64,000 nucleotides of DNA from Liopterus haemorrhoidalis. Its lineage: Eukaryota > Arthropoda > Insecta > Coleoptera > Dytiscidae. How positions within the stretch are numbered: position 1 is the stretch's first letter; each line of letters opens with the position of its first letter. The stretch spans positions 240,956,654 through 241,020,653 of the forward strand of contig OZ020611.1 of the NCBI GenBank assembly GCA_963971575.1. The letters run 5' to 3'. The translations under genes and the position numbers were made by a program. Under the pieces are notes generated by a model, which made no database searches, was not told the origin of the DNA, and saw nothing but the letters and a program-made list of their open reading frames with translations. Positions 22,086 through 33,249 of the stretch are shown piece after piece.

Positions 22086-22849
22086 AATGGCCCATAGGGT
22101 ACTAGTATTCTAATAGGCCATTGCAATGAATCCAACAAACAAACTTAATATGTCATCTTGTTTGGCTTTAGTACGATTTTAAACTTCACGTTTCTGATCA
22201 AAGGATTACGTTTTCAATGGTGACAATATGTGTAGTCATGTATGTGTGTACGCATATATATGTATGTATATGTTTGTTGAGTGTGCTTAATCCTAAGTAG
22301 GTATGTTTAATGTGTCCATAAAACGCGTAAAGAGTTATGAAATAAGCAATAACACGGCTGGTGTTGAAATACTCACTTTGTTACCAGCAGCCAATGAAGA
22401 TATCCATTGTTATTCGTCATATAAAAAAACTAATCATTTTCGCAATTGTACCTATAATAGAATTCTTTAGACTGGAACTTCATACTAAATTTGGAAATTG
22501 TTATTTTAGTAGAGCTGTGATTTTTAACAATGAACAGAAAGATCTTTCAGATGTCAAAGAAGTTGTGAAACGTTCAAAAATCTATTCGAATAAGTACATG
22601 ACTTTCCAATTACGTTTATTTACTATTTTAATCATTTTAAAATTACCGCATATCCTATATACTTAGACCGCATTAGTTTTAATTAATCTTTTTTGATGTT
22701 GTTGTCTCAATTAGCAGCCAATGCTTCAAACGTTAGCGACACAAGTAAATGTAAATACATTTTAATAATATCTAGGTCATAAATTAGGTACAGACGAGGG
22801 TTACCTTTTAGATTTTTACAAGCGACCAATAGATGGCAATATTGAAATG

Positions 22850-23985
22850 TGTCATTACTATATCTGTAAAACTTGACATTTGTTATTGTGAAATCAGTGG
22901 CAGCTTATAAATAGACCGTATAGTTTGATGACAGTGAGCGTTAAAAAAAAAACAAGTTTGTGAAAAAATAGATAGTACTCGTTTTAAGGTTTTCGTTGGA
23001 TCATTTTTTACAATTTTAGTAATGGCCTAACTCAACAACAATATTTAGATTCGATTCGTTCGACTTGAGCCACCATCAGAAAAGACTGTTTACAATTGGT
23101 TTGCAGAATTTCGTCATCGTCGTACGTTCGTCAGTGATGAATCTCATGAAGGTCGACCAAAATCGGTTGTGATTCATAAAAACATCGATGCTGTTGCGCA
23201 CAGCATAAACATTTATCTGTGACAAAGATCTTTTCCCGATGGATTCCGCGTAATTTGACCGAAGCTCCAAAAGTTGTTCGTTCACGAAGCACTTCCAAGA
23301 ATATGATCGCTTGTTTTTTCGGTTGTACTGGATATGTCTCAACCATTCCTTTAGAGGATCGGAAAACAGTTAATGCTGAATGACAATAATGCATAATTTG
23401 TTTGCCAGAAGTCATCGACAAAATCAGGAAAAACAACCGAAAACTTCCTATCATTCTTCATCATGACAATGTAAGTCCCCACACAGCACGTCAAACAATT
23501 GATTATTTGAAGGAGAAAAACATCGAATTAATGTCTCATTGCCCGTATTCACCTGTTATCCTCTAACGACTTTTTTTTTTTTTGTCTCCCAATGTCAAAC
23601 AAAAATGCGTGGATAGCGATTTTTATCACCTAAAGAACTGTTGAAGCCTTCGAAAACCATGTTTTTACCAACTTCAGAGTGGAAAAAATGTTTCGAGAAT
23701 TGGTTTGAATGCACGCAAAAGTGTATAAATCTTTTTTTTTTTTTTTAAATTTTTTAATGGCCTTTGCTACTTTGGCAATTAGCCAGGACAATTTTTGTTT
23801 GAGAAAATTTCCATGCCATAACCGGGATTTGAACCCGAGCCCCCATGGTTGGTAGTCAAATGAGCTGACCACTACGCCATAGCGACCGGCTGTATAAATC
23901 TTAAAGGCGAATATTTTGAAAAGCAATAAAACAGTGTTCCAAAAATTTGTCTTTATTAGATTTTGTATAAACTTCAAAGGTACGT
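22850..23985 (+). pseudogene. mariner relic split by a SINE
   Basis: Its 5' region matches 7545-7780. Fragments read KTVYNWFAEFR, SDESHEGRPKSVVI, KVIRSRS-like sequence, then LPIILHHDNVSPHTARQTID (second catalytic Asp) and KEKNIELMSHCPYSP (third motif region). After the SINE the 3' end continues ('aaaggcgaatattttgaaaa'). Numerous stops, frameshifts and an internal loss of the first catalytic block make it inactive. Confidence 0.8.
23734..23890 (-). repeat. tRNA-derived SINE inserted in mariner
   Basis: The minus strand starts GCCGGTCGCTATGGCGTAGT (A box TGGCGTAGTGGT), with the B box GGGTTCAAATCCCGG, body TTGTCCTGGCTAATTGCCAA and an A-tail. It is bounded by perfect 12-bp duplications tgtataaatctt (23722-23733 and 23891-23902) lying in the mariner coding remnant. 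This is the best full-length example of this SINE in the window. Confidence 0.92.
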
Positions 23986-25164
23986 CGTATTTAACAAGTG
24001 AAAGGATAAAATTCGCAAAAATCGTGCCAAAATAAAAGTTTTGAATTTAAATTACTCTTCGTTATTCTACGCTTCAAGATGTTTCGTTTGATTTAAACAG
24101 ATTAAACAAACATGAGAGACATGAAGACAAACAAACATGAGAAACAGTACAAGGGTTTCTTGGTTATACTTAGTGCTGGGCTGTAGCCCGTTTTTTTTTT
24201 TTTTTTTCACTATAATTAAAATTTTAAATATCTTTATTCGAAAAATACTGTACTTGAAGCTAATGGAGTAACATTTAGTATACGTATCTTTGAAGTAAAT
24301 TGAACAATTTTTATCGGCAGCAGTTATTTGTTCACCGTTTCACATTCAAGATGGAGATTAAGAGAACAAAATATCTACAAACATTTCGAAGAATGAAATT
24401 AAAAAATTTCTTTCTTAGTTTTTGTGAAAACTTAAAAGGTAGCCCTCGTAAATATGGTTTGATTGGGTTCGAAATAGATGACACTTTGGAAGAACTAATT
24501 TGTTCCTGTGTCGGGTTAAATATTCGTGTAGATCTTTATGAGAGTAGAATCTCCTGATATTAGCTTTAATATAAAGTAGACATTCTAACGTGGAACGTAG
24601 ACATCAATAGTCGAAATGGATGAAGGATTATTATTATTATCCGTTTGAACACACGATACTAAAACAGTCAAGCAACAAGGTATTAAATAATTATTAGTCA
24701 CACATGCTTACATGCACGCATATAAACGGTTTTACTGATATGACAAACAGTATTATAACAATTGTTATTAACGTCCGCATGTCACGCATTAGAGCGTTAC
24801 CGCATACAGGCGTCCGATACAGGCGTCCGATACAGCCGTGTAATGTACATGGTGACTTGTGAAATTTTTATGTTGTAATTTATGAAATATCTGTGATTTG
24901 CGATTGCGCGGACGTGACATTTATTGAAGATAAATCCATTACTCAAACACTGCTGTACTTTATATTCTTAACACTTGTGTGATTTAGTTTAAGATCTTGA
25001 AATATATGTTTAATATCACATGATGTAGTTAAGGATCTAGTGTAAACATACTTTAGCTGTTTTTTTTTCCTGTGTAAAAGTGACAGTGTAACATAATAAA
25101 AATATCAAAGAAACTACGTTGTAAAATTAAATTAGATAAACTGGTCTCAGGCTTGTTATAATCT

Positions 25165-25262
25165 CATGGCAAATAATCTAAATGGTATTAAATTTTTAGG
25201 AATCTATATTGATCCTCATTTGATATGGGACCATCATATTGACAATATAAGGGCAAGTTTCT
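25165..25262 (+). pseudogene. Short LINE reverse-transcriptase fragment
   Basis: The frame NNLNGIKFLGIYIDPHLIWD, then HHIDNIRASF, matches the segment after the YADD box in Jockey-like LINEs (compare PIKFLGIYIDGQLSWHQHIS in LINE 2). Only about 30 codons remain. Confidence 0.65.
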
Positions 25263-25407
25263 GAAAGCTTAGTTAACTATAACCTAATAGTTAGAAAACA
25301 GTTGCTATGGTTACTTATGGGATTGTTATATTGTGGCTGTGGCGCCCGTTGCGCTGGTTTCGTAGGAGAGACGCAGGCGTCGTGGCGTCACATAGGTCTA
25401 CGACTAA

Positions 25408-25879
25408 AGCCTGGAACAGAATGCATAGCGCGCTACGCCATCAACGCGCCGTCATTTGCGACGGCGTTGCGTTAGCGCCGTTGAGAACGCCGTTGAATTT
25501 TCGCCTGCACACAATGCAATCATTTTTAACGCCGTCAAAGTGTCACGTGACAACCTATATCTGTGTTTATAGGTGCGCTTTCTTTTATTAAAAGTATAAT
25601 GGATGATGAAGACTTGTGTGTGATGTTATGTATGTTGTATGCAAGTTATTTATACATACAAACACTTTACCATTCAGTAAAAACTGAGGTTAGGTGTTCT
25701 ACGTCAACGTTCAACGGCGTCAAAAATTGGAAGTTGACGAACATTCAGTATCAACGGCGTTGGAACGCCGCCAGGACTGAACTTGCGTACGACAGCTTGG
25801 TTTTAACTTTCCTCTGACAGATAGCGCCGTCCAAACGCCGTCAACGCGCCGTAGAACTCGTTGCATTCTGTTCCCCACT
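25408..25879. mobile_element. CpG-rich PIF/Harbinger MITE, 472 bp
   Basis: The termini AGCCTGGAACAGAATGCA and, inverted, AGTGGGGAACAGAATGCA are flanked by TAA on both sides (25405-25407, 25880-25882), the 3-bp target of Harbinger elements. Both ends carry many GCGCCGT/GACGGCG motifs. In the middle a short frame starts MDDEDLCVMLCMLYASYLYI and may be what is left of a transposase N-terminus. Base composition is far more GC- and CpG-rich than its surroundings. Confidence 0.8.
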
Positions 25880-26502
25880 TAAGATCGTAGGACCCGCCAC
25901 ACGTGGTGACTAATAAACGGTTCTGCTGTGATAATTGTATTGTGTGCGGATTTCACCTGCAGCAGAATTGCAGATAAATCGTTGAAATAAGGGCGCGTTA
26001 CTTTAGAGCAGTGTTATACTCACAAACATAAAATAAGACAGGTTTCAGACGTATTTCACACCGAGGGGTTATTCTCGGAGACTTATTACATGTGGTTTGG
26101 TTCTCTCTGGGAGTAGAGGTATTCGAAGGGGCCCACACAGTGGTTCTGGAGGAGTAATAACGCAATTCTGTCCTCTTGAATCCCTAACCAGCCGTTGATA
26201 TCGTAGAACTGAGTAACATAAAAATTATTTTGAATAATTTTTATAACCAACAAAAATGAATAGGGGAAAATGTAGCGTAAATTAGTATAAATTAATGGAT
26301 CACCCGGTAGACGGGTGATGTAAGTTTTACAAATATATGTTTCTCCTCGACACAACCAAAATACATTGGTATAATTTAATGTCGACAAATTAACTTTGTG
26401 AAAATGTTGCATATTTAATAATGGTTGAAATAAAAAACATTGTAAATTTTCACTATTTTTATTAACTAACTGATTACTAGTTTCGGGTTTCGCCATTTTC
26501 AA

Positions 26503-27429
26503 AGCAATGAACCCGATGTAAAATAAATAAATAAATATATATAAATATTTAATACATCATTAAAAATTGATTCAAAAAAAAAAAATCTTAACAAATTTTC
26601 TTATACACATTTTTATTTAAGTGAATAATTAGAGAGATATTTTTAGATTTTAGTTGGCGTCTTCCTGTAGCTCCCCAATATTCATTCAATTGAAAAAATT
26701 AATAGAACAAAAAAGATTTATTTTTATGTTGTAAAACAATTTTTGTCACACACGCTTTTGCTGTGATGCAAGATTGCACAAAAAAAGATGGTTATAAATA
26801 AAAAAAAAAAAATCTGTATAAAATTTTTTTTTAAATTTTGTTTTAAAAATCGGATTTTTATGCAAGCCTAGTCCAGGAATTTAGTTATTATTAAATGTAT
26901 GCAGACTTGCTTCGTCCACTGTATATATTGTTCGAAATGCTCTTTGTCAAAAATTAGTATCTCGGTCTGTTTCCAAAAATTTTAGTATAGTATTTTGAGT
27001 TGTTACTTGTTATAGGATTATTATTAGGAAATGCTACTGGTGTGATATTTTAAAATTAATTGCGCAATATTACATTTAAAAAAGTATTTAATTTTTTATT
27101 ATTTTCGTAATAAATAACTATAACATTATTTTCAATTATCAAATTATCTAGGCCAGTGCATCATTTAATGTAACTTATTATATTAAATATTTAAAACTAA
27201 ATCACTTTTGTATAATATCGAGTTTATTCAACTTTATTATTTCCTGTGCATTGTCAAACTTTTTATAAATATAGAATAGAAATCACCACGTCTATTCCTC
27301 CTAGTAACTATATTTAAAATATTAATTATCTTAATTGAAATAGTTGTGTCTAAATCCCTATTTATACATCTAAATTTAAGAAATTCTATTTTTTTTTCAT
27401 ATTTCTGATATGACAAGTTTTCGGTGGAG
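26503..27429. other. No recognised feature
   Basis: AT-rich DNA with A/T homopolymers. I found no coding signal, repeat copy or clear termini. The 'tttcgggtttcgccattttc' stretch just upstream (26480-26500) looks like the edge of an unidentified repeat. Confidence 0.4.
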
Positions 27430-28046
27430 TTTTGTGAAGGACCCAGGTTTTTTGGTGGTTTAAGGCATTTTCAGAAGGAAGAGAGTTGATTAAAGATGAA
27501 TCACGCAGCGGAAGGCCTTCATCTTCAAGAACCGATGAAAATGTCCACAGAATCCGGTATCTTGTGCATTCAGATCGTCGGTTGACAGTCAGAATGATCG
27601 AGGAAGAGTTGAATTTGACTCACACTACCGTTTATCAGATTTTGTTTTATGAATTGGTGGTGAGAAAAATCGATCGATGCGCCTTGTCACACAGCAATTT
27701 CAATAAACGAGTTTTTGGCCAGTAAAAACATTCCTGTGGCTCCTCAGCCATATTATTCGCCTGACTTTAGTCCTTGTGACTTTCTCCTCTTCACAAGATT
27801 GAAGAATCACCTCAAGGGACGTTATTTTGGGACACTCGAAAACATTCAAACGTTCGTAACCGACCAGCTGAAAGCTATACCAGTATCCGAGTTCCAGCAC
27901 TGCTATGAGAATTGAAAGAACAGTCTCCAGCGCTGTATGGATTCCCAAGGAAGTTATTTTGAAGCAGACAATATTGAATTGTAATTCTATTCGAATAAAA
28001 AAAATTAATAAAATCAGTTCGGTTACTTAATTTACACACCTCGTAT
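27430..28046 (+). pseudogene. Internally deleted mariner
   Basis: It reads WWFKAFSEGRELIKDESRSG, then RLTVRMIEEELNLTHTTVYQ (helix-turn-helix), and after a deletion joint near 27700 ASKNIPVAPQPYYSPDFSPC (third catalytic Asp region) through LKGRYFGTLENIQTFVTDQL to the C-terminus. The first two catalytic residues are deleted. The 3' end 'acttaatttacacacctcg' is the terminal repeat, and a relative with the same end is at 32842. Confidence 0.82.
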
Positions 28047-28646
28047 CTATAGATTAAAAATATTTTGATTCACCCTCGTAATACATCTACAACTTGTATT
28101 CACCATTTTCTATAATTTTCTACCGATGTCAGTGTTGTAGCAGAAATCTGATATAACATAAATAATAGCAAGTCCTCGTGCAATAAATCTTTCTCACTGT
28201 TGATCTAAATAACTATGTAATGTCAAAGAGCCATAAACAGAGCCGGCTATTATGTATTCTATGACATAAATTTAAGTAGAATCTTCCTTTCCAATAATAC
28301 CATAAATTCCAGCGATCATCCAGTACGAGGTTACAGCAAATGTAACAACATACAGCGGTACCAAAACAGTTACACAACTCAGAAAGTTAATTCATTACAG
28401 TTATTGCAATTTAAACAGGCTTCAATGGTTAAATGAGTAAATTGTACATGAAATGATTGATGGGGTTCTGCTACATTGAAAATTGTATGTAACTTTGTTA
28501 TGAAAAATTAGGTAACATAACGGATGAGTTAAAGGTATGATGGATGGTTTGAAATAAGAAATACTGATCTATAGAGAGTAACTTCTTTATGTGCTATTTC
28601 CGGGTCAAAGGTTCTACTAAAGTAGAAACTTTAATTTTGGATAGAG

Positions 28647-28710
28647 TAGGGTGACCATTTTCTTGAGAAGGCAATGCGAGACGGAATTCGTGTATAAGAG
28701 GGAAGGGGTA
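28647..28710. repeat. One end of the 12445-type MITE
   Basis: TAGGGTGACCATTTTCTTGA, followed by GAAGGCAATGCGAGACGGA, matches the inverted right end of 12445-12656. The rest of the element is not seen. Confidence 0.6.
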
Positions 28711-28811
28711 CAAAATATAACAAAAATATATCAAATGATTTAATTCAACTATTGTGAAAATAAAAAATAACACAAAAAAATAAATTGCGCTGATAACTAC
28801 ATATATAAAGT

Positions 28812-29060
28812 TTTATTATTATATTATTTATTTTACATCGGCCTTTATTTCTGCAACGAGGCTAATCGCCGATGCCAGGGGGCGAGCTCCTACACCTGGA
28901 TGAAGGGTGAATGATTGTGAAAATGAGAGTAATGTAAACATATTATTCTCACCCGAATAATATCACCAACGAAGCAGGCTCGAACCACAGACCGGACAAT
29001 CGTACTGGGTTTCCACCAGTACAAACCGCACGACTTAGTGCGCTCGACCACCACGTTGGC
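28812..29060 (-). repeat. SINE of a second type, 12-bp target duplication
   Basis: The minus strand begins GCCAACGTGGTGGTCGAGCG (A box), has the B box TGTGGTTCGAGCCTGC, a unique body (GGCATCGGCGATTAGCCTCG) and a T/A-rich tail. It is flanked by perfect duplications catatataaagt (28800-28811, 29061-29072). The body does not resemble the 23734-type SINE, so it is another family. Confidence 0.88.
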
Positions 29061-29582
29061 CATATATAAAGTAAATATAAACATATTAATATCAAAATTC
29101 AAAAATTAAAACTATATTAAACTATGTGACATACAATTTTCGGCCAATGCTGCCGGAAAAAGAAGATGTTAGACCAACACTGTTGTTGTGTGTAGTTTTT
29201 TGTTCCTAGTGGTACAATTTTTATAATACTGGGGCAAAATATTATTTTTTGTAACTGTTTATTACTGGGTTTAGTTTTTTTTTTTTCATGTATTTAGAGC
29301 CCAATACATTAATATAACATTATGTTTTGTTATAACTATATATAAAAAATAAATAAATAACAAATATAATAAACCATAGAAAAAGTAGAGCACTATCAGC
29401 TAAATAGATGTAAAGTAAGAGAATAAAAATGAAGACCATAGATGGATTATTCTTTTTAAAGTTATCTAAATTTATTATTTATAATATATACCCACAATTT
29501 GTTATCACTCTCTAAATAATTACAAAATCCTGAAACGTATGAAAATTCACACATCACATCTTTTTTTTCATTTCGATGAATA

Positions 29583-31506
29583 ATAATAATAATAATTTTA
29601 TTTAGTGCTTGTACAAGTTTTCACACGTTTACACCAGTCAAAGATCATACATAATTATTAGAAATATAAATTGAAATATAAATTATAAAATTACAATACA
29701 ATTGCCAGATGGGTACTTAAAAGGAGAGAGGATTTTTAGTATTTGCTCCAATCAATGCTGTAGTATTCATCAGTGCTGTACAGACAGTTTTCAAGAAAAA
29801 CCTCTCTAAGTTTTTTCTTGAAGGTCCTGTTATTAACATTTCTGACAGCAGAAGGCAAGTAATTGAAGAAACATGCAGCCGAGTAAAGACCGTTTTTTGA
29901 CTTCTCAAGTCTTATTTTAGGGAGACGAATATTGTCTTTAGAGCGGACATTATAAGAATGACTTGAGGAAACGGGGACAAACTGGGCTGCGTTTTCTTTA
30001 ACATACATCAGGCAGATATATACAAATAGGCTGTACACTAACATTATTCTACATTTTTTAAAAAGTTCCCGGCAGTGGGTTCTGGAGGGGACATTATTCA
30101 TAATTCTAAGAGCTCTTTTTTGGATTATGAAAATGCGGTTGATCGATGAGCTTGCTCCCCAATGGACTATACCGTAAGACGAACGAGACTGGAAAGCGGC
30201 AAAATAAAAAATACGTAAAGTCTCGAAAGAGACCGAAGTTTTGAGCCTGACAAAAGCGAAGATAGATTTCTTCAGGGAGATGGCTAAATTGCTGATGTGC
30301 TGGTGCCAACTGAGTTGACCGTCTATATATATTCCTAGGAATTTAATAGGATCACCGTACTCAAAAACTTCGTCGGTGTTGCGGTTTAGGGAAAAGATAA
30401 TTTTCTGGGTCTTGCTGGCATTAAGAGTTAATTTGATTGTAGTAAACCAGTTTTTTACTTTCCCTAGGGCAGTTTCTGAAATGTCGAGTAACTCTTTTAC
30501 TGATGTATTACTTGTTAATATTGTGGTATCGTCCGCATAAAGTATTACATCCGCGGAGTTATCGAAAAAGATATTTGGAAGGTCGTTAATAAAAACGATG
30601 AAGAAGAGAGGTCCTAATATTCCGCCCTGACAAACTCCGTAATCAACATTTCTCGTTGATGATTCGGTGTCGTTGAACGAGACAAATTGTGACCTGTTAG
30701 AAAAATAAGATTTAAGAAGCTCGTATGCAGTACCACGTATGCCATAACATTCAAGCTTGTCCAGCAGGATTTGGTGAGGGACACAATCGAAAGCCTTAGA
30801 AAGGTCACATAATGTGGCCTGTGATTTCGAATGATTTTCAAGGCTATCAGTTACATAGTTAACGAGCTCCGTAATGGCATTTAACGTAGACATGTTGGGT
30901 CTGAAGCCGAATTGGTTTTTAACAAGAATATTTTTTTCCGTGAAAAAGTTTATTAATCTATTTTTAAGAATCTTCTCGATAACTTTTGATAAGATTGGAA
31001 TTATCGCTATCGGCCTATAGTTAGATGCATTGTTAACATCTCCGCTTTTGTATATAGGTATTACTTTCGTAATTTTCAATTTCTCAGGAAAGGTACCTGT
31101 TTGGAAACAGGCATTAATAATATTAGCGAATATTGGTGAAATAATATCGACAATTGATTTAAGTATATCGCTGTTGATACCGTACCCATCTTGTGTGCGG
31201 CTCCCAGACAGAGACGTAATGGTCCCTTTGACCTCGGTATAGTCCGTTGGATGCAGGAATATGGTGTCACTACAGCGGGTTACATGGGCCAGAGCACTGT
31301 AGTGTCCGGTTGCGATTTTTGAGCTCAATGATGCGGCTATGTTAGAGAAAAAAGAATTAAAGTCCTCGGCGCTAATGCTAGATATGGGAGACTTTTTTTT
31401 ATTTGTTCCAAGTTCGGATTTAACAATATTCCACATAGCCCGAGATTTATTATCACTGTTTATAACGTATAAGTTATTGGCTGTGATTTTTGCACGAATA
31501 TTTGGG
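29583..31506 (-). mobile_element. LINE 2: 5'-truncated non-LTR retrotransposon
   Basis: On the minus strand, coding similarity starts abruptly at about 31506 (IRAKITANNLYVINSDNKSR precedes the first Met). It runs through a complete RT to the stop near 29736, then a 3' UTR ending AATAAAATTATTATTATTAT. The 3' tail abuts a G1-type terminus at 29523-29570. Confidence 0.85.
29736..31436 (-). CDS. LINE reverse transcriptase, 566 aa
   Basis: It has a continuous frame with the whole RT domain: KVIPIYKSGDVNNASNYRPI (residues 124-143), QFGFRPNMST (175-184), motif A LCDLSKAFD (209-217), motif B CQGGILGP (269-276), YADD (300-303), IKFLGIYIDGQLSW and the C-terminal SYGIVHWGASSSINRIFIIQ. It belongs to the Jockey/CR1 group of LINEs. 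The endonuclease is absent because of 5' truncation, and the reading frame really extends upstream of this Met to about 31506. It has no stops, so the copy is recent or has been conserved by chance. Confidence 0.88.
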   Translation of the reverse strand: MWNIVKSELGTNKKKSPISSISAEDFNSFFSNIAASLSSKIATGHYSALAHVTRCSDTIFLHPTDYTEVKGTITSLSGSRTQDGYGINSDILKSIVDIISPIFANIINACFQTGTFPEKLKITKVIPIYKSGDVNNASNYRPIAIIPILSKVIEKILKNRLINFFTEKNILVKNQFGFRPNMSTLNAITELVNYVTDSLENHSKSQATLCDLSKAFDCVPHQILLDKLECYGIRGTAYELLKSYFSNRSQFVSFNDTESSTRNVDYGVCQGGILGPLFFIVFINDLPNIFFDNSADVILYADDTTILTSNTSVKELLDISETALGKVKNWFTTIKLTLNASKTQKIIFSLNRNTDEVFEYGDPIKFLGIYIDGQLSWHQHISNLAISLKKSIFAFVRLKTSVSFETLRIFYFAAFQSRSSYGIVHWGASSSINRIFIIQKRALRIMNNVPSRTHCRELFKKCRIMLVYSLFVYICLMYVKENAAQFVPVSSSHSYNVRSKDNIRLPKIRLEKSKNGLYSAACFFNYLPSAVRNVNNRTFKKKLREVFLENCLYSTDEYYSIDWSKY

Positions 31507-31519
31507 GATTAACAAGAAG

Positions 31520-32265
31520 ACACCGAAAAACTAAAAACTTGAAATATCTCACTTATTATTTAATCCATAACAAAAATGTCATATAGACATAAATGTTATT
31601 TAGATTGAAATAACTAATTCTTTTTTTTTTTTTTTTTTTTGTTGAATTCCGTTTTTAACGGATATCTGATAACGGTTTTTTCCGTGTTTGAGAAGCACTA
31701 CCTAAAAATGTAATAGATATTATTTATATTAAAGCAAAAATGTTATGTAATAAAATGTACGAACTACAAGTACGAATTTTCGCGGCAACAGCGACGTTGA
31801 GAAACGCAGGTCGATATTTGTTCTGTGTTGGAGACAGTTTAACAATCGCTGTTTTAAAAGTGTAAGTGAGTGAATTGTAACGGGTATTCTCCTTACAAGG
31901 ATAATGAGACATCTGCTGTGAAGATCCCGCGCTATTCCGCAACCTCGATTACCTATTGCCTAGCGACCGTTATCAGATATGGCGGTATCCACATGGCGAT
32001 GTGCAATACCATATTGCACTCATTTAGTCATACGGGCATTACTACATCAATTCACAACTGATTTGTTTACAAATATATGTATATATGTCCTTCAAATCTC
32101 CGGATTAGTGGATTGTGTTATAATTAGGGCCCGGGTAAAATAATTTTTTAATTGTCTATTAGTTCCTAATTAGATTTGCCAGTGGCGTGTCAATTTATTC
32201 AATAAACTCATATATTTTAAACTTATATTAATAACTAAAATATATAATATTTTAAATATATTATA
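31520..32265. other. No recognised feature
   Basis: AT-rich stretch with a T22 run near 31621. No coding or repeat assignment was possible. Confidence 0.4.
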
Positions 32266-32269
32266 TTAA

Positions 32270-32445
32270 GGGCCGGTCTTTCCACCTTCTGATAAACTTC
32301 TGGGTAACTAATGATGGATAAAGTTATCTGATACTTTATCTGTTGGATAAATGTCATCCAGTCTTTCAAGTCATATTTATCTGTCAGATAGTTATCTGAC
32401 GGATAATGAGACTGACATATTGAATCCTCAGATTGGTAACACTGA
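32270..32445. mobile_element. One end of the TTAA-flanked element
   Basis: TTAA (32266-32269), then GGGCCGGTCTTTCCACCTTC and repeated TATCTGATA/TATCTGTTGGATA motifs, match the ends of the 307-2002 element. The opposite terminus is not found nearby. Confidence 0.6.
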
Positions 32446-32841
32446 ATGTGTAACTAAAATAGGCGTTCAGAAAGGTTTTTTTTTTGTTTCTCTATGGAAA
32501 TAAATAAATAAATTGGTAAACTGACAGCTGTCGAGCCGTTTTTTTGGTTATTGTCATTAACAAAATTAAATTTATGTATGCGTTATACAAGATTTTAGCA
32601 ATTATTAATATCGTAAGCATGTAATAAAATTGGGGGAATGAAAAATAGATAGTAGATATTAATAATAATTGTTTTACGTTTATTTAATTTTTTATTTTTA
32701 TTACGATCGATGTAAATACAAAATAAGTTATAATAAATTTGAAAATAAGAAATTACATCACGGAGTATTCTTTCATGTTTATATTTTCTGAGTAATCAGT
32801 TTCTTCAGGTACGTCACCGACACAGTACTGATCTTAACTAG

Positions 32842-33184
32842 TTTTTGGCCAGTAAAAACATTCCTGTGGCTCCTCATCCTCCTTATTCGCCTGACTTGAG
32901 TCCTTGTTTCTTTTTCCCCTTCCGAAGATTGAAAAAATCACCTCAAGGGACGTCATTTTGGGATACTTGAAAACATTCAAATATCCGTAACCGACCAGCT
33001 GAAAGCTATTTCAGTATCCGAGTTCCAGCACCGCTATGAGGATTGGAAGAAACGTCTCTAGCGCTGTGTGGCTTCTCTAGGAAGTTATTTTGACGGAGAC
33101 AATATTGAAATGTAATTCTATTCAAATAAAAAAATAAAAAATAAAAATCAGTCCGGTTACTTAATTTACACACCTCGTATGTAT
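32842..33184 (+). pseudogene. mariner transposase C-terminal fragment
   Basis: It reads FLASKNIPVAPHPPYSP-like sequence (with a substitution DLSPC) and continues with frameshifts to FQHRYEDWKKRL and the terminal repeat 'acttaatttacacacctcg'. It is close to 27700-28046. No upstream part is present. Confidence 0.75.
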
Positions 33185-33249
33185 TATGTACTAAAATAAA
33201 ATAAAAATATCTTTAAGCATCTTGTCGAGATTCACTGAAAACTTAAGTA

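Noticed and set aside
23750..23890. Functional tRNA gene on the minus strand
   Set aside because: A and B boxes are present but the acceptor stem does not pair, and a SINE body with A-tail and target duplications follows.
24300..24557. 85-aa plus-strand ORF (QQLFVHRFTFKMEIK..)
   Set aside because: Composition is acceptable, but there is no recognisable domain, no second exon and no repeat copy to support it.
26086..26502. 138-aa minus-strand ORF starting MKMAKPETSNQLVNK
   Set aside because: No domain, biased composition from AT-rich DNA, no splice or promoter context. It probably lies in an unidentified repeat.
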